From Rhodocyclaceae bacterium (lineage in GTDB: Bacteria > Pseudomonadota > Gammaproteobacteria > Burkholderiales > Rhodocyclaceae): a stretch of 37,828 bases of DNA. The stretch lies in assembly GCA_011391215.1 (NCBI GenBank), contig JAABQX010000015.1, forward strand, positions 1 through 37,828. The letters run 5' to 3'. The notes under the pieces were generated by a model. It made no database searches. It had not been told where the DNA came from and saw nothing but the letters and a program-made list of their open reading frames with translations. Below, one piece after another: positions 23,693-34,235 of this stretch; positions within the stretch are counted from its first letter, which is position 1; each line of letters begins with the position of its first letter. The translations under genes were made by a program, and so were the position numbers.

Positions 23693-25173
23693 TGGCATAC
23701 CTGCTGGTATTTCTGTTAGCCGCGCTTTGCTACTTGCCAGCACATGCGGCGCCAGAATTGGGGCACCTGCCGGCCTCCGTTTTACATTCCCTCAAATCGG
23801 CTGGTATACCTATTCAAGCGGTAGCAATCGTCACTCAACCGCTAGGTATTGGGAAGCCGGCGCTATACCACCAAGGCGATGTACCGATGAACCCCGCATC
23901 GCTGATGAAATTACTGACAACGCTGGCGGCGCTCGAAATCCTCGGCCCGGCCTATACCTGGCGCACCGAGGCATTGGCTGCCAACCCAATCGACAACGGT
24001 GTGCTCGCCGGCGATCTTTACTTGCGCGGCAGTGGCGATCCGAAATTCACCTATGACCGCCTCTGGTTGCTGCTACGCGAATTGCGCGGGCGCGGCCTGC
24101 GCGAGATTCGCGGCGACCTGATCCTCGACGGCAGTGCCTTCGCCCCTGTCGGACACGATCCGACAGCTTTCGACGGCAAGCCGCTGCGCCCCTACAACGT
24201 CGGCCCTGACGCCCTGCTCTTCAACTTCGCCACCCTGCATCTAACGCTCTGGCCGGACGAGAAAGGCGGCGCTGCGGTCAAGGTGCTGGGCGAGCCGTTG
24301 CCCGCCGGCTTCGAGATCGTCAACCGGCTGCAAGCCAGCGATGCCGCACAGTGCGGTGACTGGCGCGAAAGGCTGGAGGCGAAGCTGACGCCGACGCAAG
24401 TCATTCTCTCCGGCCCGTTCCCCCGCAGTTGCGGCGAAAAACGCTGGCATCTGGCAGGCCTGTCGAATACGACGCTGCTGCATGGCGTATTCACCCGCCT
24501 CTGGCGTGAGCTGGGCGGCCAATTTGCCGGTCAGGTCAAAACCGATATCGCGCCGGCACAGGCAACAGCGCTCGCCAGCAGCGAATCACCGACGCTGGGC
24601 GAGCTCGTCCGCGACATCAACAAGTATTCCAACAATGTCATGGCGCGCCAGGTGTTTCTAACGCTCGGTGCCGGGCCGTCCCAAGCCGCCGCCCCTGCGG
24701 GGGGTAGCGAGCCGGGGTTGCGAGCGCGGGGGGCCATAAAAGTCGGCGCCGGCGAGACGGCAGCCGCAGAAGCCGCCATCAGTCAATGGCTGACCCAGAA
24801 ATCACTGAACTTCCCCGAACTCGTCATCGACAACGGTGCCGGCCTCTCGCGCCGGGCGCGCATCAGCGCGGCCAACCTCGCCCGCTTGCTCGCCACCGGC
24901 TGGGCCAGCCCCGTCATGCCCGAATACCTCGCCTCGCTGCCGATCGCCGCCATCGACGGCACCGTCAAGAAAAAATTTAAGGGTAACGGCATCGCCGGCC
25001 AGGCCCACCTGAAAACCGGCTCGCTCGAAGGCGTACGTGGCATCGCCGGCTACCTGCTCGACCGCCAGGGCCAGCGCCATCTGGTGGTATTCATGGTCAA
25101 TCACCCCAGGGCCGGCGAGGCACAGCCCGCCTTCGATGCTTTGCTGGAATGGTTATGGCAGGGCGATTCCTGA
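23692..25173 (+). CDS. dacB: D-alanyl-D-alanine carboxypeptidase/endopeptidase (PBP4)
   Basis: A 493-aa periplasmic peptidase family S13 enzyme that trims or cuts D-Ala cross-links in peptidoglycan. Signal peptide residues 1-20; active-site SxxK at S70-L-M-K73, SxN at S313-N-N315, and KTG at 441-443. Domains II/III insert between SxxK and SxN as usual. Just after SNN, residues about 326-358 (GPSQAAAPAGGSEPG, then ARGAIKVGAGETAAAEA) are extra low-complexity sequence encoded partly by a copy of the dispersed 24-bp repeat (24738-24761), apparently an in-frame insertion. The loop lies away from the motifs, so activity is probably kept. Confidence 0.95.
   Translation: MAYLLVFLLAALCYLPAHAAPELGHLPASVLHSLKSAGIPIQAVAIVTQPLGIGKPALYHQGDVPMNPASLMKLLTTLAALEILGPAYTWRTEALAANPIDNGVLAGDLYLRGSGDPKFTYDRLWLLLRELRGRGLREIRGDLILDGSAFAPVGHDPTAFDGKPLRPYNVGPDALLFNFATLHLTLWPDEKGGAAVKVLGEPLPAGFEIVNRLQASDAAQCGDWRERLEAKLTPTQVILSGPFPRSCGEKRWHLAGLSNTTLLHGVFTRLWRELGGQFAGQVKTDIAPAQATALASSESPTLGELVRDINKYSNNVMARQVFLTLGAGPSQAAAPAGGSEPGLRARGAIKVGAGETAAAEAAISQWLTQKSLNFPELVIDNGAGLSRRARISAANLARLLATGWASPVMPEYLASLPIAAIDGTVKKKFKGNGIAGQAHLKTGSLEGVRGIAGYLLDRQGQRHLVVFMVNHPRAGEAQPAFDALLEWLWQGDS
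24738..24761 (+). repeat. Dispersed 24-bp repeat, copy 3, inside dacB
   Basis: Same core as at 15393, here with CGCCGGCGAGACGGC, translated in dacB as KVGAGET. A GC-rich segment (24668-24737) precedes it and seems to be part of the same insertion. Confidence 0.8.
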
Positions 25174-25415
25174 CCCTGCTGCTCGCTTTTGCCGGCATGG
25201 TGCTCGGCATCGAAGGCATCCGCCGTGCTGTCGATTGGTGGAACGGCGTCCTGCCAGCGCCGACTTTTATCGATTACGCGCTGATGGCGAGCCTGCCGCT
25301 GATCGGTTGGCTCTGGTGGCGCTATCTGTCGCCCTTCGCCACTGGCCGCGGGCAATGTCTTACTCACCAGAAGCCCAAAAGCAGGAGCGCGACTCATGCC
25401 CCCATTAAAAAGTAA
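25149..25415 (+). CDS. Small membrane protein downstream of dacB
   Basis: An 86-88-aa protein starting at ATG 25149 or 25155, inside the end of dacB. Two hydrophobic segments (FLTLLLAFAGMVLGIEGI and YALMASLPLIGWLWWRYL) are joined by RRAVDWWNGVLPAPTFID, whose PAPTF codons coincide with an inverted copy of the 24-bp repeat. The C-terminal tail is basic and poorly structured (HQKPKSRSATHAPIKK). Overlap with dacB implies coupled translation. No function is known. Confidence 0.65.
   Translation: MVMAGRFLTLLLAFAGMVLGIEGIRRAVDWWNGVLPAPTFIDYALMASLPLIGWLWWRYLSPFATGRGQCLTHQKPKSRSATHAPIKK
25245..25268 (-). repeat. Dispersed 24-bp repeat, copy 4, in a coding region
   Basis: Inverted copy of the repeat at 15393, ending GGCAGGACGCC on the minus strand, within the loop codons of the small membrane protein. 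Confidence 0.7.
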
Positions 25416-25436
25416 TATTAGAGTTTTCTAATATTA
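25413..25436. promoter_or_regulatory. AT-rich palindrome upstream of the 127-aa secreted protein
   Basis: TAATATTAGA, GTTT, TCTAATATTA: perfect 10-bp arms, 46 bp before the next start. A related dyad (ATTAGA-TTTT-TCTAAT) is upstream of the DUF2202 gene at 35052-35067. The form resembles operators of ArsR/SmtB-type repressors, but this is an inference. It overlaps the last codon of the preceding gene. Confidence 0.5.
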
Positions 25437-25481
25437 GCGTTATCTTATCTTCCAGTTTAAACCTCTCGGAGATATCCAGCC

Positions 25482-25865
25482 ATGAATAAGACCCTCACTG
25501 CCATCAGCCTCGCCATTGTTGCCTCAACCACGATCGCCGCCACCGCGACACCCCTCGGCGAAGAAAACTTTTACGACCAGTGGTACGGTGCCGCCAAATA
25601 CAGCACGCCGGCCGCCCGCACCAATGTCCCCGCCCAAGCCATCCTTGATGTCAAGCTGGTCGACGAAGAAACATTCCACGCACACCGCTTCGATGGGACA
25701 AAAGCCCCCGCTACCAGCGTTGGCTCAACGGCAATCATCGATGAAGAAACGTACCACACGCTGCGCATGGGCATAGCGCAACCCGCAGCAGCCCCGCAGA
25801 GTTCCGTCGTGGCATTCGAATCCACCGTCGGCTGCAAGGTCAAGACTAGCGGTCACTGCGTTTGA
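25482..25865 (+). CDS. Secreted protein, unknown function
   Basis: A 127-aa exported protein: signal peptide MNKTLTAISLAIVASTTIAATA, then a mature chain with two related segments, LDVKLVDEETFHAHRFDGT and STAIIDEETYHTLRMG, an internal duplication of the pattern (I/V)DEETxHxxR. A pair of cysteines at the C-terminus (GCKVKTSGHC) may form a disulfide. CTCGGAGATATC precedes the ATG. Its stop overlaps the TTG start assigned to the DUF924 gene. Confidence 0.7.
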   Translation: MNKTLTAISLAIVASTTIAATATPLGEENFYDQWYGAAKYSTPAARTNVPAQAILDVKLVDEETFHAHRFDGTKAPATSVGSTAIIDEETYHTLRMGIAQPAAAPQSSVVAFESTVGCKVKTSGHCV

Positions 25866-26500
25866 TCGGTAACGCGGGGGCAAGCAACACCCCCTTGCCC
25901 GCCGCCGCGCGGGCCATTCTCGATTTCTGGTTCCTGCCGGCAGAACATAGTCATCACAACCACTACCGGCATGCGTGGTTCAGAAAAGATGAAGGCTTCG
26001 ACGCGGAAATTCGCGCCCGCTTCGGCGAACACGTGGAAGCGGCGTTAGCGGAAGAATTGACAGAATGGAGCGCAACGGCCGAGGGAACCGAGGGAACCGA
26101 GAGAACACTGGCGCACATATTGTTGCTTGACCAGTTTCCCCGCCACATCTTTCGCAATACCGCACGAGCTTTTGCCGGCGATACGAAGGCGTTGGAAATA
26201 TCAACGCAACTGATCGCTGCGGGGCGCGACAAAAACCTGCCACCGATCCGGCGCTGGTTCGCCTTCCTGCCTTTCAAGCACAGCGAGTCACTCATCGACC
26301 AGGAAAGGTCGGTTGCCCTCTTTGCCGGCTTACGCCGCGAAGCGCAGCATGAAATCTTCGATGACGCTTACGATGATGCAGTGCGCCACCATGCAGTGTT
26401 TGAGCGCTTCGGCCGCTTCCCGGAGCGCAACATCAACCTCGGGCGCAGATCAACCAACGAAGAGATCGAGGCGCTCAAAAGACCCGAATTCCACGCCTGA
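25862..26500 (+). CDS. DUF924 family protein
   Basis: A 212-aa soluble helical protein. Family signatures: ARAILDFWF, HYRHAWFRKDEGFDAEIRARFGEHVEAAL, LAHILLLDQFPRHIFRNTARAFAGDTKAL, RRWFAFLPFKHSESLIDQERSV and HHAVFERFGRFPERN. DUF924 has a TPR-like helical fold without a confirmed reaction. The TTG at 25862 is the furthest possible start; the true start may be slightly downstream, before LPAAARAILDFW. Possibly coupled to the preceding gene. Confidence 0.9.
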   Translation: MIGNAGASNTPLPAAARAILDFWFLPAEHSHHNHYRHAWFRKDEGFDAEIRARFGEHVEAALAEELTEWSATAEGTEGTERTLAHILLLDQFPRHIFRNTARAFAGDTKALEISTQLIAAGRDKNLPPIRRWFAFLPFKHSESLIDQERSVALFAGLRREAQHEIFDDAYDDAVRHHAVFERFGRFPERNINLGRRSTNEEIEALKRPEFHA

Positions 26501-26552
26501 GTCCGGCACCGTGTTCTGCCCGGGTTTGTCAGGCAGGAAAAACACCGGGCGC

Positions 26553-26576
26553 AAAAGTCGGTGCTGGCGGGACGGC
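26553..26576 (+). repeat. Dispersed 24-bp repeat, copy 5
   Basis: Copy with GTGCTGGCGGGACGGC, in the gap between the convergent DUF924 and membrane-protein genes. Confidence 0.8.
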
Positions 26577-26594
26577 GGCACAAGCGAAGAATTA

Positions 26595-27020
26595 TCAGGC
26601 CGGCGGCAAGGGCATCGGCTTGGCATCGAGCAACACCAGCCAGCCGCGAATCACCCGGTACAACACCCAGATGCCGGTGACGACGATCACCAGAATCGCG
26701 GCGGGAATACCGATCAGGGTCACTGCCAGCAGGCCGGCGACCAGCAGCCATAAGGCGGCATACCAGAAAGTACGCAGCTGCCAGCGCCAGTGCGATTCGA
26801 GCCAGGTATCGTTCACGTTGCTGCGCGTCACATAATTGATGATCACGGCGATGATCGACGGCCAGCCGAAGACAAAGGCGCCGACGATCGAGGCCGAGGT
26901 CATGATCCCCGAGAGCGCCGAGAGCCCATGCAGCGCGTACATGATGTGACACCAGGCGCGCGGGCCGTCGAGATCATTGCCGTCACGAATGATGTTGCCG
27001 TTCTGATCAAAATCAGCCAT
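26595..27020 (-). CDS. DUF4870-like membrane protein
   Basis: A 141-aa integral membrane protein with three predicted helices: HIMYALHGLSALSGIM to GAFVFGWPSIIAVIINYV, RTFWYAALWLLVAGLLAVTLIGIPAAILVIVVTGIWVLYRVIRGW. The motif WLESHWRWQLRTFWYAALW is typical of DUF4870-type small membrane proteins of proteobacteria. No function is established. Located just downstream of ubiD on the same strand with a 9-base gap, so probably in the ubiA-ubiD transcript. Confidence 0.75.
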   Translation of the reverse strand: MADFDQNGNIIRDGNDLDGPRAWCHIMYALHGLSALSGIMTSASIVGAFVFGWPSIIAVIINYVTRSNVNDTWLESHWRWQLRTFWYAALWLLVAGLLAVTLIGIPAAILVIVVTGIWVLYRVIRGWLVLLDAKPMPLPPA

Positions 27021-27029
27021 GGTTATTCC

Positions 27030-28517
27030 TCACAATCCCAGCTGTTGCCAAAGGTCATCGACACGCTGCTTCACATCGGCATCCATGACGATCGTCCGCC
27101 CCCATTCGCGCTGCGTTTCACCCGGCCACTTGTTGGTCGCGTCGATACCCATCTTGCTGCCCAGCCCGGCGACGGGTGAAGCAAAGTCCAAATAATCTAT
27201 CGGCGTGTGCTCGGCGATCAAGGTATCGCGCGCCGCATCCACCCGCGTCGTCAGCGCCCAGATCACTTCCTTCCAGTCGCGCACGTCGATATCGTCATCC
27301 ACCACGATGATGAACTTGGTATACATGAACTGGCGCAGAAAGCTCCAGATGCCGAACATCACGCGCTTGGCGTGGCCGGGATACTGCTTCTTCAGGCTGA
27401 CCACGGCGAGGCGATAGGAGCACCCTTCCGGCGGCAGATAGAAGTCGGCGATCTCGGGAAACTGCTTTTGCAGCAGCGGCACAAAGACTTCGTTGAGCGC
27501 CACGCCAAGCATCGCCGGTTCATCGGGCGGCTTGCCGGTGTAGGTGCTGTGATAGATCGGGTCGCGCCGCATCGTCATGCGCTCGATGGTGAAAACAGGA
27601 AATTCGGCCTGCTCGTTGTAGTAGCCGGTGTGGTCGCCATACGGGCCTTCGGTAGCGACTTCGCCAGGGTGAATCACCCCTTCGAGGACGATCTCGGCGC
27701 GCGCCGGCACCTGCAAATCGGAACCGATACACTTCACCAGTTCGGTCTTGCCGCCACGTAGCAGGCCGGCAAACTGGTACTCGGAAAGATTGTCCGGTAC
27801 GGGTGTTACCGCACCGAGAATGGTCGCCGGATCACAGCCGAGCACCACCGCCACGGGATACGGCGTGCCGGGATTTGCCGTGGAGTGGTCACGAAAATCC
27901 AGCGCCCCGCCACGATGCGCGAGCCAGCGCATGATTACCTTGTTCGATGCAATGACTTGCTGGCGGTAGATGCCGAGATTCTGGCGGGTCTTGTTGGGGC
28001 CGCGCGTCACCGTCAGGCCCCAGGTGATGAGTGGCGCGGCATCGCCCGGCCAGCAGGTTTGCACCGGCAAGCGGGCCAGATCAACATCCTTGCCCTCCCA
28101 GACAATTTCCTGGCAGGGCGCGGAAGTAACGATCTTCGGCGCCATGTTGAGCACCTGCCTGAGGATCGGCAATTTGTCCCAGGCATCGCGCAACCCCTTG
28201 GGCGGCTCGGGTTCCTTCAAATAGGCCAGCAGCTTGCCGACTTCACGCAGACCGGTTTTCCAGTCGCCATCCTCCGCCCCCACACCCATCGCCACACGTT
28301 GCGGCGTGCCGAACAGATTCACCAGTACGGGAATCGTGGAGCCACTATTGGCCATTTTCGGTTTCTCGAACAGCAGCGCCGGCCCGCCGGCACGCAACAC
28401 ACGGTCGGCGATCTCGGTCATCTCCAACTTGGGATCGACTTCGATGGCGATGCGTTTCAACTCGCCTGCCGCTTCCAGTCGGGCAATGAATTCACGCAGA
28501 TCGTGGGCAGCGTTCAT
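27030..28517 (-). CDS. ubiD: 4-hydroxy-3-polyprenylbenzoate decarboxylase
   Basis: A 495-aa prenylated-FMN-dependent decarboxylase that removes the carboxyl group of 4-hydroxy-3-polyprenylbenzoate in ubiquinone synthesis. Start at ATG 28517 ([23 protein letters not shown]), the conserved N-terminus; the open frame upstream runs antisense-like through ubiA and is not used. Blocks: [61 protein letters not shown], and [17 protein letters not shown] at the end. It begins two bases after the ubiA stop, so the genes are coupled. Confidence 0.96.
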   Translation of the reverse strand: MNAAHDLREFIARLEAAGELKRIAIEVDPKLEMTEIADRVLRAGGPALLFEKPKMANSGSTIPVLVNLFGTPQRVAMGVGAEDGDWKTGLREVGKLLAYLKEPEPPKGLRDAWDKLPILRQVLNMAPKIVTSAPCQEIVWEGKDVDLARLPVQTCWPGDAAPLITWGLTVTRGPNKTRQNLGIYRQQVIASNKVIMRWLAHRGGALDFRDHSTANPGTPYPVAVVLGCDPATILGAVTPVPDNLSEYQFAGLLRGGKTELVKCIGSDLQVPARAEIVLEGVIHPGEVATEGPYGDHTGYYNEQAEFPVFTIERMTMRRDPIYHSTYTGKPPDEPAMLGVALNEVFVPLLQKQFPEIADFYLPPEGCSYRLAVVSLKKQYPGHAKRVMFGIWSFLRQFMYTKFIIVVDDDIDVRDWKEVIWALTTRVDAARDTLIAEHTPIDYLDFASPVAGLGSKMGIDATNKWPGETQREWGRTIVMDADVKQRVDDLWQQLGL

Positions 28518-28519
28518 GG

Positions 28520-29449
28520 TCAGAATTTTGGGTGGTGCAGCCAGTAGTCGGCGACGATGCCGGCAAACACGGCCCCGCCGAACCAGTTGTTGTGGAGAAA
28601 GGCCTTGAAGCAGCGCATGCGCTCGCGGCCACGGATCAAAGTGTAATGATAGCCGGCGATGGCAGTCGCCGCAGCGAGCCCCAGCGCATACGGCCAGCCA
28701 AAGCCCAAGCGGTAGCCGACATACGCCAGCAGCGCAAGCGTGACGCCATAGCAAAGCATGATCGCCGCAATGGCGAAACGGCCGAAGGTGATGGCCGAGG
28801 TCTTGATGCCGATGCGCAGGTCATCCTCGATGTCGACCAGGGCGTATTCGGTATCGTAGGCCACCGCCCAGAAAATGTTGGCAGCCAGCAACCACCCGGC
28901 GATTGCCGGCAAGTGCCCTTGCAGCGCGGCAAAAGCCATCGGAATGCCGAAGCCGAAGGCCACACCCAGATAGGCCTGCGGAATAGCGAAAAAGCGTTTG
29001 GTATAGGGGTAGCTGGCGGCAAGAAACAGCGCCACGACCGCCAGGCCGCCGAGCAAGGGCGTCAGCAAGGGCAGTAGCAGCAGGAACGCAGCCAGGACAA
29101 GGCAACCGGCGAGGATGAAGACCTCGCGCAGTGTCACCGTACCAGCGGCCAGCGGGCGGGATTTGGTGCGCTCGACATGCGGATCGAAATCGCGGTCGGC
29201 ATAGTCGTTGATGACGCAGCCGGCCGAACGCATCAGCACCGTGCCGAGCATGAAAATCCAGACGACAATCCAGTCCGGACGCCCATTGCTGGCGATCCAC
29301 ACCGCCCAAAGTGTCGGCCACAGCAGCAGCAAAATGCCGATCGGCTTGTCGAGCCGCATCAGTTTTTCGTAGAGATCGAGCTTTTCGCGGATTTTGACCG
29401 TATTTATCACCGTTTTGCCACAGCAAGAAAAGGAACGGGAGGCCGTCAC
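28520..29449 (-). CDS. ubiA: 4-hydroxybenzoate polyprenyltransferase
   Basis: An inner-membrane prenyltransferase with about nine helices that joins the isoprenoid side chain to 4-hydroxybenzoate. Both Asp motifs are present: [23 protein letters not shown] and [19 protein letters not shown]. The typical N-terminus is [23 protein letters not shown]; residues before it ([12 protein letters not shown]) look atypical, so the true start may be the GTG at 29410 rather than the GTG at 29449. The integrase stub begins 2-3 bases upstream in the opposite direction, so the insertion sits exactly where the native promoter would be. Confidence 0.95.
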   Translation of the reverse strand: MTASRSFSCCGKTVINTVKIREKLDLYEKLMRLDKPIGILLLLWPTLWAVWIASNGRPDWIVVWIFMLGTVLMRSAGCVINDYADRDFDPHVERTKSRPLAAGTVTLREVFILAGCLVLAAFLLLLPLLTPLLGGLAVVALFLAASYPYTKRFFAIPQAYLGVAFGFGIPMAFAALQGHLPAIAGWLLAANIFWAVAYDTEYALVDIEDDLRIGIKTSAITFGRFAIAAIMLCYGVTLALLAYVGYRLGFGWPYALGLAAATAIAGYHYTLIRGRERMRCFKAFLHNNWFGGAVFAGIVADYWLHHPKF

Positions 29450-29451
29450 AA

Positions 29452-29640
29452 ATGGGCACTATTAGAAATCGTGGAGGTTACCAGTTTCAGGCACGGGTGA
29501 GACGTACCGGCTACCCGGCGCAGAGCAAAACGTTCGATTCGCGCAAAGATGCCGGGACGTGGATCCGGGCTATCGAGCGGGAGATTGACACCGGCGCATT
29601 GATTCAGAAAGGGGAAGCAGAACGAAAGACAATTTCTTCC
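29452..29640 (+). pseudogene. N-terminal stub of a shufflon-type tyrosine integrase
   Basis: About 63 codons from the ATG at 29452, behind GGGAGG, match the N-terminal arm-binding region of phage/shufflon-type site-specific recombinases: [24 protein letters not shown], then SKTFDSRKDAGTWIRAIEREIDTGALI, then AERKTIS. After that the frame no longer resembles an integrase and the histidine-kinase gene takes over; the core-binding and catalytic domains (R...HxxR...Y) are absent. This is therefore a truncated relic. It indicates that an element inserted next to ubiA and was largely lost, or that the following operon came with it. Confidence 0.75.
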
Positions 29641-29680
29641 CTTGCATATCGGAATAGAATCAAAAATACAGGTGGATGCA

Positions 29681-31885
29681 ATGAGTTTTATCTTATCGCT
29701 ACCGAAATCCCAAACTCCACAACGGACCGCGTATCCGATTGTGGTGCTGTTCTCTGCCCTGGCGTTGGTCATCGTGCTGCTGGGCTGGGGAATATATGAC
29801 CAGCAGGCGCAACGTTTCAGGGAGCAGGAAAATGCCAAGCTGACCGCCATCGCCGAGCTGAAAGCGCACCAGATCGGCAACTGGCTGGCGGAACGTACCG
29901 GCAACGCGGAAGCGCTGCAGGGCGGCGAATTGCAGGCGGAACTAATAAATTACTGGCTCGCCACGAAAAATGCGCTAGCGCAAAAGAAGATCGAGGATCA
30001 CTTCAACTCTTTCATCAAGGCTTACCATTACCAGAGCCTCCTCCTGCTCGATGCAAAGGGCACCATCCGGCTTCAGGTGGGCGACCCACACCCGGTGACA
30101 GAGGAACTGCGCCTCGCAGCCAAGCGGGCGTGGCGTGAGAAGCGGGTGGTGATGACGGACCTCTACCTTGCCGATTTGCTGCCACCTGAACACACCCACC
30201 TGGACTTCGTGGTTCCGGCAACAGGCACTAATAAAGGCATCGTGCTGGTGTTGCGCACCAACCCGAATCAATTCCTTTATCCACTCATCCAGTCCTGGCC
30301 TATTCCCAGTGCCAGCGCGGAAACCGTGCTGGTACGGCGTGATGGCGACCAGGTCGTGTTTCTGAACGAACTGCGTCACCGCCAGGGCGCGGCGCTCAAG
30401 CTCCACCTGCCCCTTTCCATGGCGGATACCCTGCCCGCCGCCCGGGCGGTCAGCGCGGGGGGGCTTGGCACGCTTGAAGGCCAGGACTATCGCCAGGCAC
30501 CGGTCATCGCCGCCTACCATGATGTGCCCGGCACAGGCTGGAGCGTAATCGCCAAGGTAGATCGGGAAGAGCTGCTGATGCCCCTGCGCGACTACGCCCT
30601 GGTCATCGCGGTCGCGGTGCTGGTTGCCATCGCGGCGGCGGCGATGGCGATGTTCTATTTTGCCCATCGCAGCGAGGAAGCACACCGTTTCGCTCTGCAG
30701 GAGATACGCCTGCAGGACCTGGAAGCCTTGCGCGAGAGTGAAGAGCGCTTCCGCGCCACCTTTGAACAGGCTGCAGTAGGCATTGCCCATGTTGCACCGG
30801 ATGGCCACTGGACACGCGTCAACCAGCGGCTGTGCGAAATCCTCGGCTATAACACCGAAGAACTGCTGCAGCGCACCTTCCAGGACATCACCCACCCGGA
30901 TGACCGGGAAGCCGATCGCGGCTTTGAGCGTCAAATGCTGGCGCGGGAAATCAGCCATTACGCGATGGAAAAACGCTATCTCCGCAAGGATGGCTCGACG
31001 ATCTGGACCGACCTGACGGTGTCGCTGGTGTGGGATGCCGCAGGCGTGCCCAAGTACTTCATCTGGGTGATTGAGGACATCAGCCAGCGCAAAGCGATCC
31101 AAAGCGAACTGGACGATTACCGGGAGCAACTGGAAAAGCGTGTTGAAGAACGCACTGTCCAGCTTCAGGCCGCCTACACCGACCTGGAAAGTTTCAGCTA
31201 CTCCGTATCGCACGATCTGCGCGCACCGCTGCGCGCCATCGACGGCTTCTCTGCCATATTGCTGGAAGACTATGCCCCGCGCCTGGACGGCGAAGGCAAA
31301 CGCCTGTTCCAGGTGGTGGGCGACAACGCCCGAAAGATGGGTCAGCTGATCGATGACATTCTGGCCTTCTCCCGCGCCGGGCGCATCGAACTGCTGGTCA
31401 CCAACCTCGACATGAACGCACTGGCACAAGAGGTGTGGCAAGAACTTGAGCCGCAGCGCGCAGGGCGCAGCATCGAATTCCGACTTGCAGCACTGCCCGC
31501 AGCCCATGGCGATGTCGCCGCGATTCGCCAGGTGTTGCAGAATTTCCTCGCCAACGCGCTGAAATTCACCCGCGAGCAGGAATCTCCGGTGATCGAGCTG
31601 GGGGGTTGGCAGGAAAGCGGGGAAAGCATTTTTTATGTCAGGGATAATGGCGCCGGATTCGACATGGACTGTGCCAACCGGCTGTTCGGCCTCTTCCAGC
31701 GACTGCATGGCATGGACGAATTTGAAGGAACGGGTGTCGGCCTGGCCATCGTCAAGCGCTTTGTCGCCAAGCATGGCGGACGGGTGTGGGCGGAAGGCAA
31801 GCCCAACGAAGGGGCGACTTTCTGGTTCACCCTGCCGCCGGCGCAGGCCTGCGCGATCAACAAGGAGACTACAGTTGGAACATAG
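29681..31885 (+). CDS. Hybrid-sensing histidine kinase: extracellular sensor, PAS, HisKA, HATPase
   Basis: A 734-aa membrane kinase. The ATG at 29681 is chosen because GGTGGA lies six bases upstream; a TTG at 29642 has no such site. Transmembrane helix 1 ([22 protein letters not shown]) and helix 2 ([24 protein letters not shown]) enclose a roughly 270-aa periplasmic Cache-like sensor. Then a PAS domain ([26 protein letters not shown] to [12 protein letters not shown]), a coiled coil, the H-box [19 protein letters not shown] of the bacteriophytochrome-type kinases, and an ATPase with [16 protein letters not shown] and [12 protein letters not shown]. First gene of a four-gene plus-strand operon. 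Confidence 0.92.
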   Translation: MSFILSLPKSQTPQRTAYPIVVLFSALALVIVLLGWGIYDQQAQRFREQENAKLTAIAELKAHQIGNWLAERTGNAEALQGGELQAELINYWLATKNALAQKKIEDHFNSFIKAYHYQSLLLLDAKGTIRLQVGDPHPVTEELRLAAKRAWREKRVVMTDLYLADLLPPEHTHLDFVVPATGTNKGIVLVLRTNPNQFLYPLIQSWPIPSASAETVLVRRDGDQVVFLNELRHRQGAALKLHLPLSMADTLPAARAVSAGGLGTLEGQDYRQAPVIAAYHDVPGTGWSVIAKVDREELLMPLRDYALVIAVAVLVAIAAAAMAMFYFAHRSEEAHRFALQEIRLQDLEALRESEERFRATFEQAAVGIAHVAPDGHWTRVNQRLCEILGYNTEELLQRTFQDITHPDDREADRGFERQMLAREISHYAMEKRYLRKDGSTIWTDLTVSLVWDAAGVPKYFIWVIEDISQRKAIQSELDDYREQLEKRVEERTVQLQAAYTDLESFSYSVSHDLRAPLRAIDGFSAILLEDYAPRLDGEGKRLFQVVGDNARKMGQLIDDILAFSRAGRIELLVTNLDMNALAQEVWQELEPQRAGRSIEFRLAALPAAHGDVAAIRQVLQNFLANALKFTREQESPVIELGGWQESGESIFYVRDNGAGFDMDCANRLFGLFQRLHGMDEFEGTGVGLAIVKRFVAKHGGRVWAEGKPNEGATFWFTLPPAQACAINKETTVGT

Positions 31886-32333
31886 CACCCCGGTTGATAT
31901 CCTGCTGGTGGAAGACAACCCGACCGACGCCGAACTGGTCCTGCGCGTCCTCAGCAAAAACAATCTTGCCAACAACGTTGTCTGGGTGAAGGACGGCAAG
32001 GAGGCGCTCGAGTTCCTGTTCCGCCTCGGCAACTACGCAGCGCGCACCAATTCGATGCCACGGGTAGTATTTCTTGACCTGCAACTGCCCAAGGTGAGTG
32101 GGCTGGAAGTATTGCAGCAAATGCGTGACAACGAGGATACCCGCACCATCCCGGTAGTGGTACTGACCTCCTCCAAGGAAGAGCGTGATATTGCGGCCAG
32201 CTACCGGTTGGGCGTCAACAGCTTTGTTTCCAAACCAGTCGCATTCGACGATCTCAACAATACCGTGGCGGAGCTCGGGCACTACTGGTTGCTCGTCAAC
32301 AAGACTCCGGCGCAGGGAGGAATATCGCCATGA
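31875..32333 (+). CDS. Rcp1-like single-domain response regulator
   Basis: A 152-aa receiver-only protein. The start is TTG at 31875, with AAGGAG eight bases upstream, inside the last codons of the kinase; there is no nearer ATG. The receiver has the pocket VEDN, phospho-acceptor D68 in [10 protein letters not shown] in VVLTSS and K in [11 protein letters not shown]. Rcp1/CheY-like members with the [10 protein letters not shown] opening accept phosphate from bacteriophytochrome-type kinases like the one just upstream. It may pass the signal on by protein contact, since it has no output domain. Confidence 0.92.
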   Translation: MEHSTPVDILLVEDNPTDAELVLRVLSKNNLANNVVWVKDGKEALEFLFRLGNYAARTNSMPRVVFLDLQLPKVSGLEVLQQMRDNEDTRTIPVVVLTSSKEERDIAASYRLGVNSFVSKPVAFDDLNNTVAELGHYWLLVNKTPAQGGISP

Positions 32334-34219
32334 GCGAATCTTTACGTCTGCTGATGCTGGAAGACAATCCGGTTGATGCCGAACTCAACGAGCGCGTGCT
32401 GCACAAGGCGGGAATTAGCTTCACGGCACTGCGGGTGCAAACGCAGAAGGCCTTTGTCGCTGCGCTGGATGACTTCAAGCCCGATCTCATACTGGCCGAC
32501 TACAGACTGCCCGGCTTTGACGGCTTGGAAGCCCTCGCCATTGCCCGGAAAAAGGCACCACAGACGCCCTACATTTTCGTCACCGGCGCCATGGGCGAGG
32601 AAAGGGCGGTGGAGAGCATCAAGCAGGGCGCCACCGACTATCTCCTCAAGGACCGCCTGGCCCGACTGCCCGAGGCGGTACAGCGCGCCATCGCGGAGAA
32701 AGCGCAGCGCACGCAGTTACGCGAGGTAGAGGATCATTACCACCAGCTATTCGAGAATCTGAGCAGTGGCGTGATGATCTTCCAGCCGGATGCCAGCGGC
32801 GAAGTTTTCATCATCAAGGCGGCGAACCGCGCGGTGGAGCGTATCGAGCAGTTGCGATGCGCGGATCTGATCGGGCGCAATATCGAAGAGGTCTTTCCCA
32901 ATGTGCGCGCTTTCGGCCTGCTGGGTGTGTTGAAGCGGGTATGGCGTAGCGGCGAAACGGAGCATTTTCCGCCCGCATTGTATGCAGACAGCCGGATTAC
33001 CAGCTGGCGTGAATGTTACGTCTATCGCTTCGGATCGAACGAGGTGGTCGCGGTCTATGAAGATGTCAGCGAACGCCTGGCACATGAAACCCAGATCAAA
33101 TGGCTCAACCGCATCCTGCGCACCATCAGCGCCTGCAACGAGGATCTGGTGCATGCCAAGTGCGAAGAGGATCTGCTGAAGGAGGTTTGCCGGGACATTG
33201 TCGAAATCGGTGGCCACCTGCTGGCCTCGGTCACCTATCCCGGGGCAAACCCCGAGGAGCAGCCACGCACGGTCTCCCATTATGGTGACGAGACCGTTTT
33301 CCAGCTGCATGCCGAACTGGACAATGACCCGGATCACTCCCCGCGCTGCCTGACTATATCCGCTCTGAGCAAGCACAAGACCACCACCTTCAACCGGCTC
33401 ACGGAGGCACCAGAGGGCCGCTTCGAGATGCTCGCGGAGCAGGGTGTACATGCCATCCTGGCCATGCCGCTGCTGAATGTCGGACAACTTTATGGCGCCC
33501 TCACGGTTTTTTCATCGTCGGCAGATGCCTTTGATGAGGAAGAGGTGAAGCTCATGGAAGAGCTTGCTGCCGATCTGGCCTACGGCATTGACTCCCTGCG
33601 CACGCTGGTAGAACGCGACCGCTACATCCGTCAGTTCGGCCGCGCCATGAAGAATACCGTGACTGCCATCGCGCGCACGCTGGAAATGCGTGACCCCTAC
33701 ACCGCCGGACACCAGCAACGGGTAACGGCACTAGCGGTCAGCATCGGCCGGAAAATGAGGCTGCGGGATGAGATGCTTGAAGGGCTGTACTTTGGCGCAA
33801 GCATCCACGACATCGGCAAGATCTCGGTCCCTGCGGAAATCCTCACCAAACCCGGTAAGCTCTCCGCGCTCGAATTCATGCTGATCCAGCAGCATGTCAT
33901 CTCCGGATTTGAGATTGTGAAAGGCATCGAGTTTCCCTGGCCTGTGGCCGAAATGATCGCCCAGCACCACGAAAGGCTGGATGGCAGCGGCTATCCCAAG
34001 GGGCTCAGGGCCGAGGAGATCATCCTCGAGGCGCGTATCATCGCGGTAGCCGATGTGTTCGAAGTCATGGCCACTCACCGTCCCTATCGCCCGGCCCTGG
34101 GCATGCCAGCCGCAATCGAGGAAATCGAACAAGGCAAAGGCTTCCGCTATGACTCGCAGGTAGTGGATGCGTGCATCGCGGTGATGAGCGATAACGATAT
34201 GAGATTGCCGCATTTATGA
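32330..34219 (+). CDS. REC-PAS-GAF-HD-GYP cyclic-di-GMP phosphodiesterase
   Basis: A 629-aa cytosolic signalling protein. Receiver (1-120; pocket LEDN, D57 in LADYRLPG, Lys in DYLLKDR), PAS-like region (about 135-255: [16 protein letters not shown] to [11 protein letters not shown]), GAF-like region (about 265-425: [20 protein letters not shown] to [24 protein letters not shown]), then an HD-GYP domain with H in [32 protein letters not shown] and [16 protein letters not shown]. All metal ligands are present, so it should hydrolyse c-di-GMP. It overlaps the receiver gene by four bases. Confidence 0.93.
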   Translation: MSESLRLLMLEDNPVDAELNERVLHKAGISFTALRVQTQKAFVAALDDFKPDLILADYRLPGFDGLEALAIARKKAPQTPYIFVTGAMGEERAVESIKQGATDYLLKDRLARLPEAVQRAIAEKAQRTQLREVEDHYHQLFENLSSGVMIFQPDASGEVFIIKAANRAVERIEQLRCADLIGRNIEEVFPNVRAFGLLGVLKRVWRSGETEHFPPALYADSRITSWRECYVYRFGSNEVVAVYEDVSERLAHETQIKWLNRILRTISACNEDLVHAKCEEDLLKEVCRDIVEIGGHLLASVTYPGANPEEQPRTVSHYGDETVFQLHAELDNDPDHSPRCLTISALSKHKTTTFNRLTEAPEGRFEMLAEQGVHAILAMPLLNVGQLYGALTVFSSSADAFDEEEVKLMEELAADLAYGIDSLRTLVERDRYIRQFGRAMKNTVTAIARTLEMRDPYTAGHQQRVTALAVSIGRKMRLRDEMLEGLYFGASIHDIGKISVPAEILTKPGKLSALEFMLIQQHVISGFEIVKGIEFPWPVAEMIAQHHERLDGSGYPKGLRAEEIILEARIIAVADVFEVMATHRPYRPALGMPAAIEEIEQGKGFRYDSQVVDACIAVMSDNDMRLPHL

Positions 34220-34235
34220 GTCAGGTAAAACCAGG

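Noticed and set aside
28518..28754. 79-residue N-terminal extension of UbiD
   Set aside because: It is antisense-frame noise within ubiA; UbiD homologues begin at the [14 protein letters not shown] start.
29975..32032. 685-codon open frame on the minus strand
   Set aside because: Antisense to the histidine kinase and receiver genes, which have complete domain motifs; the antisense product has none.
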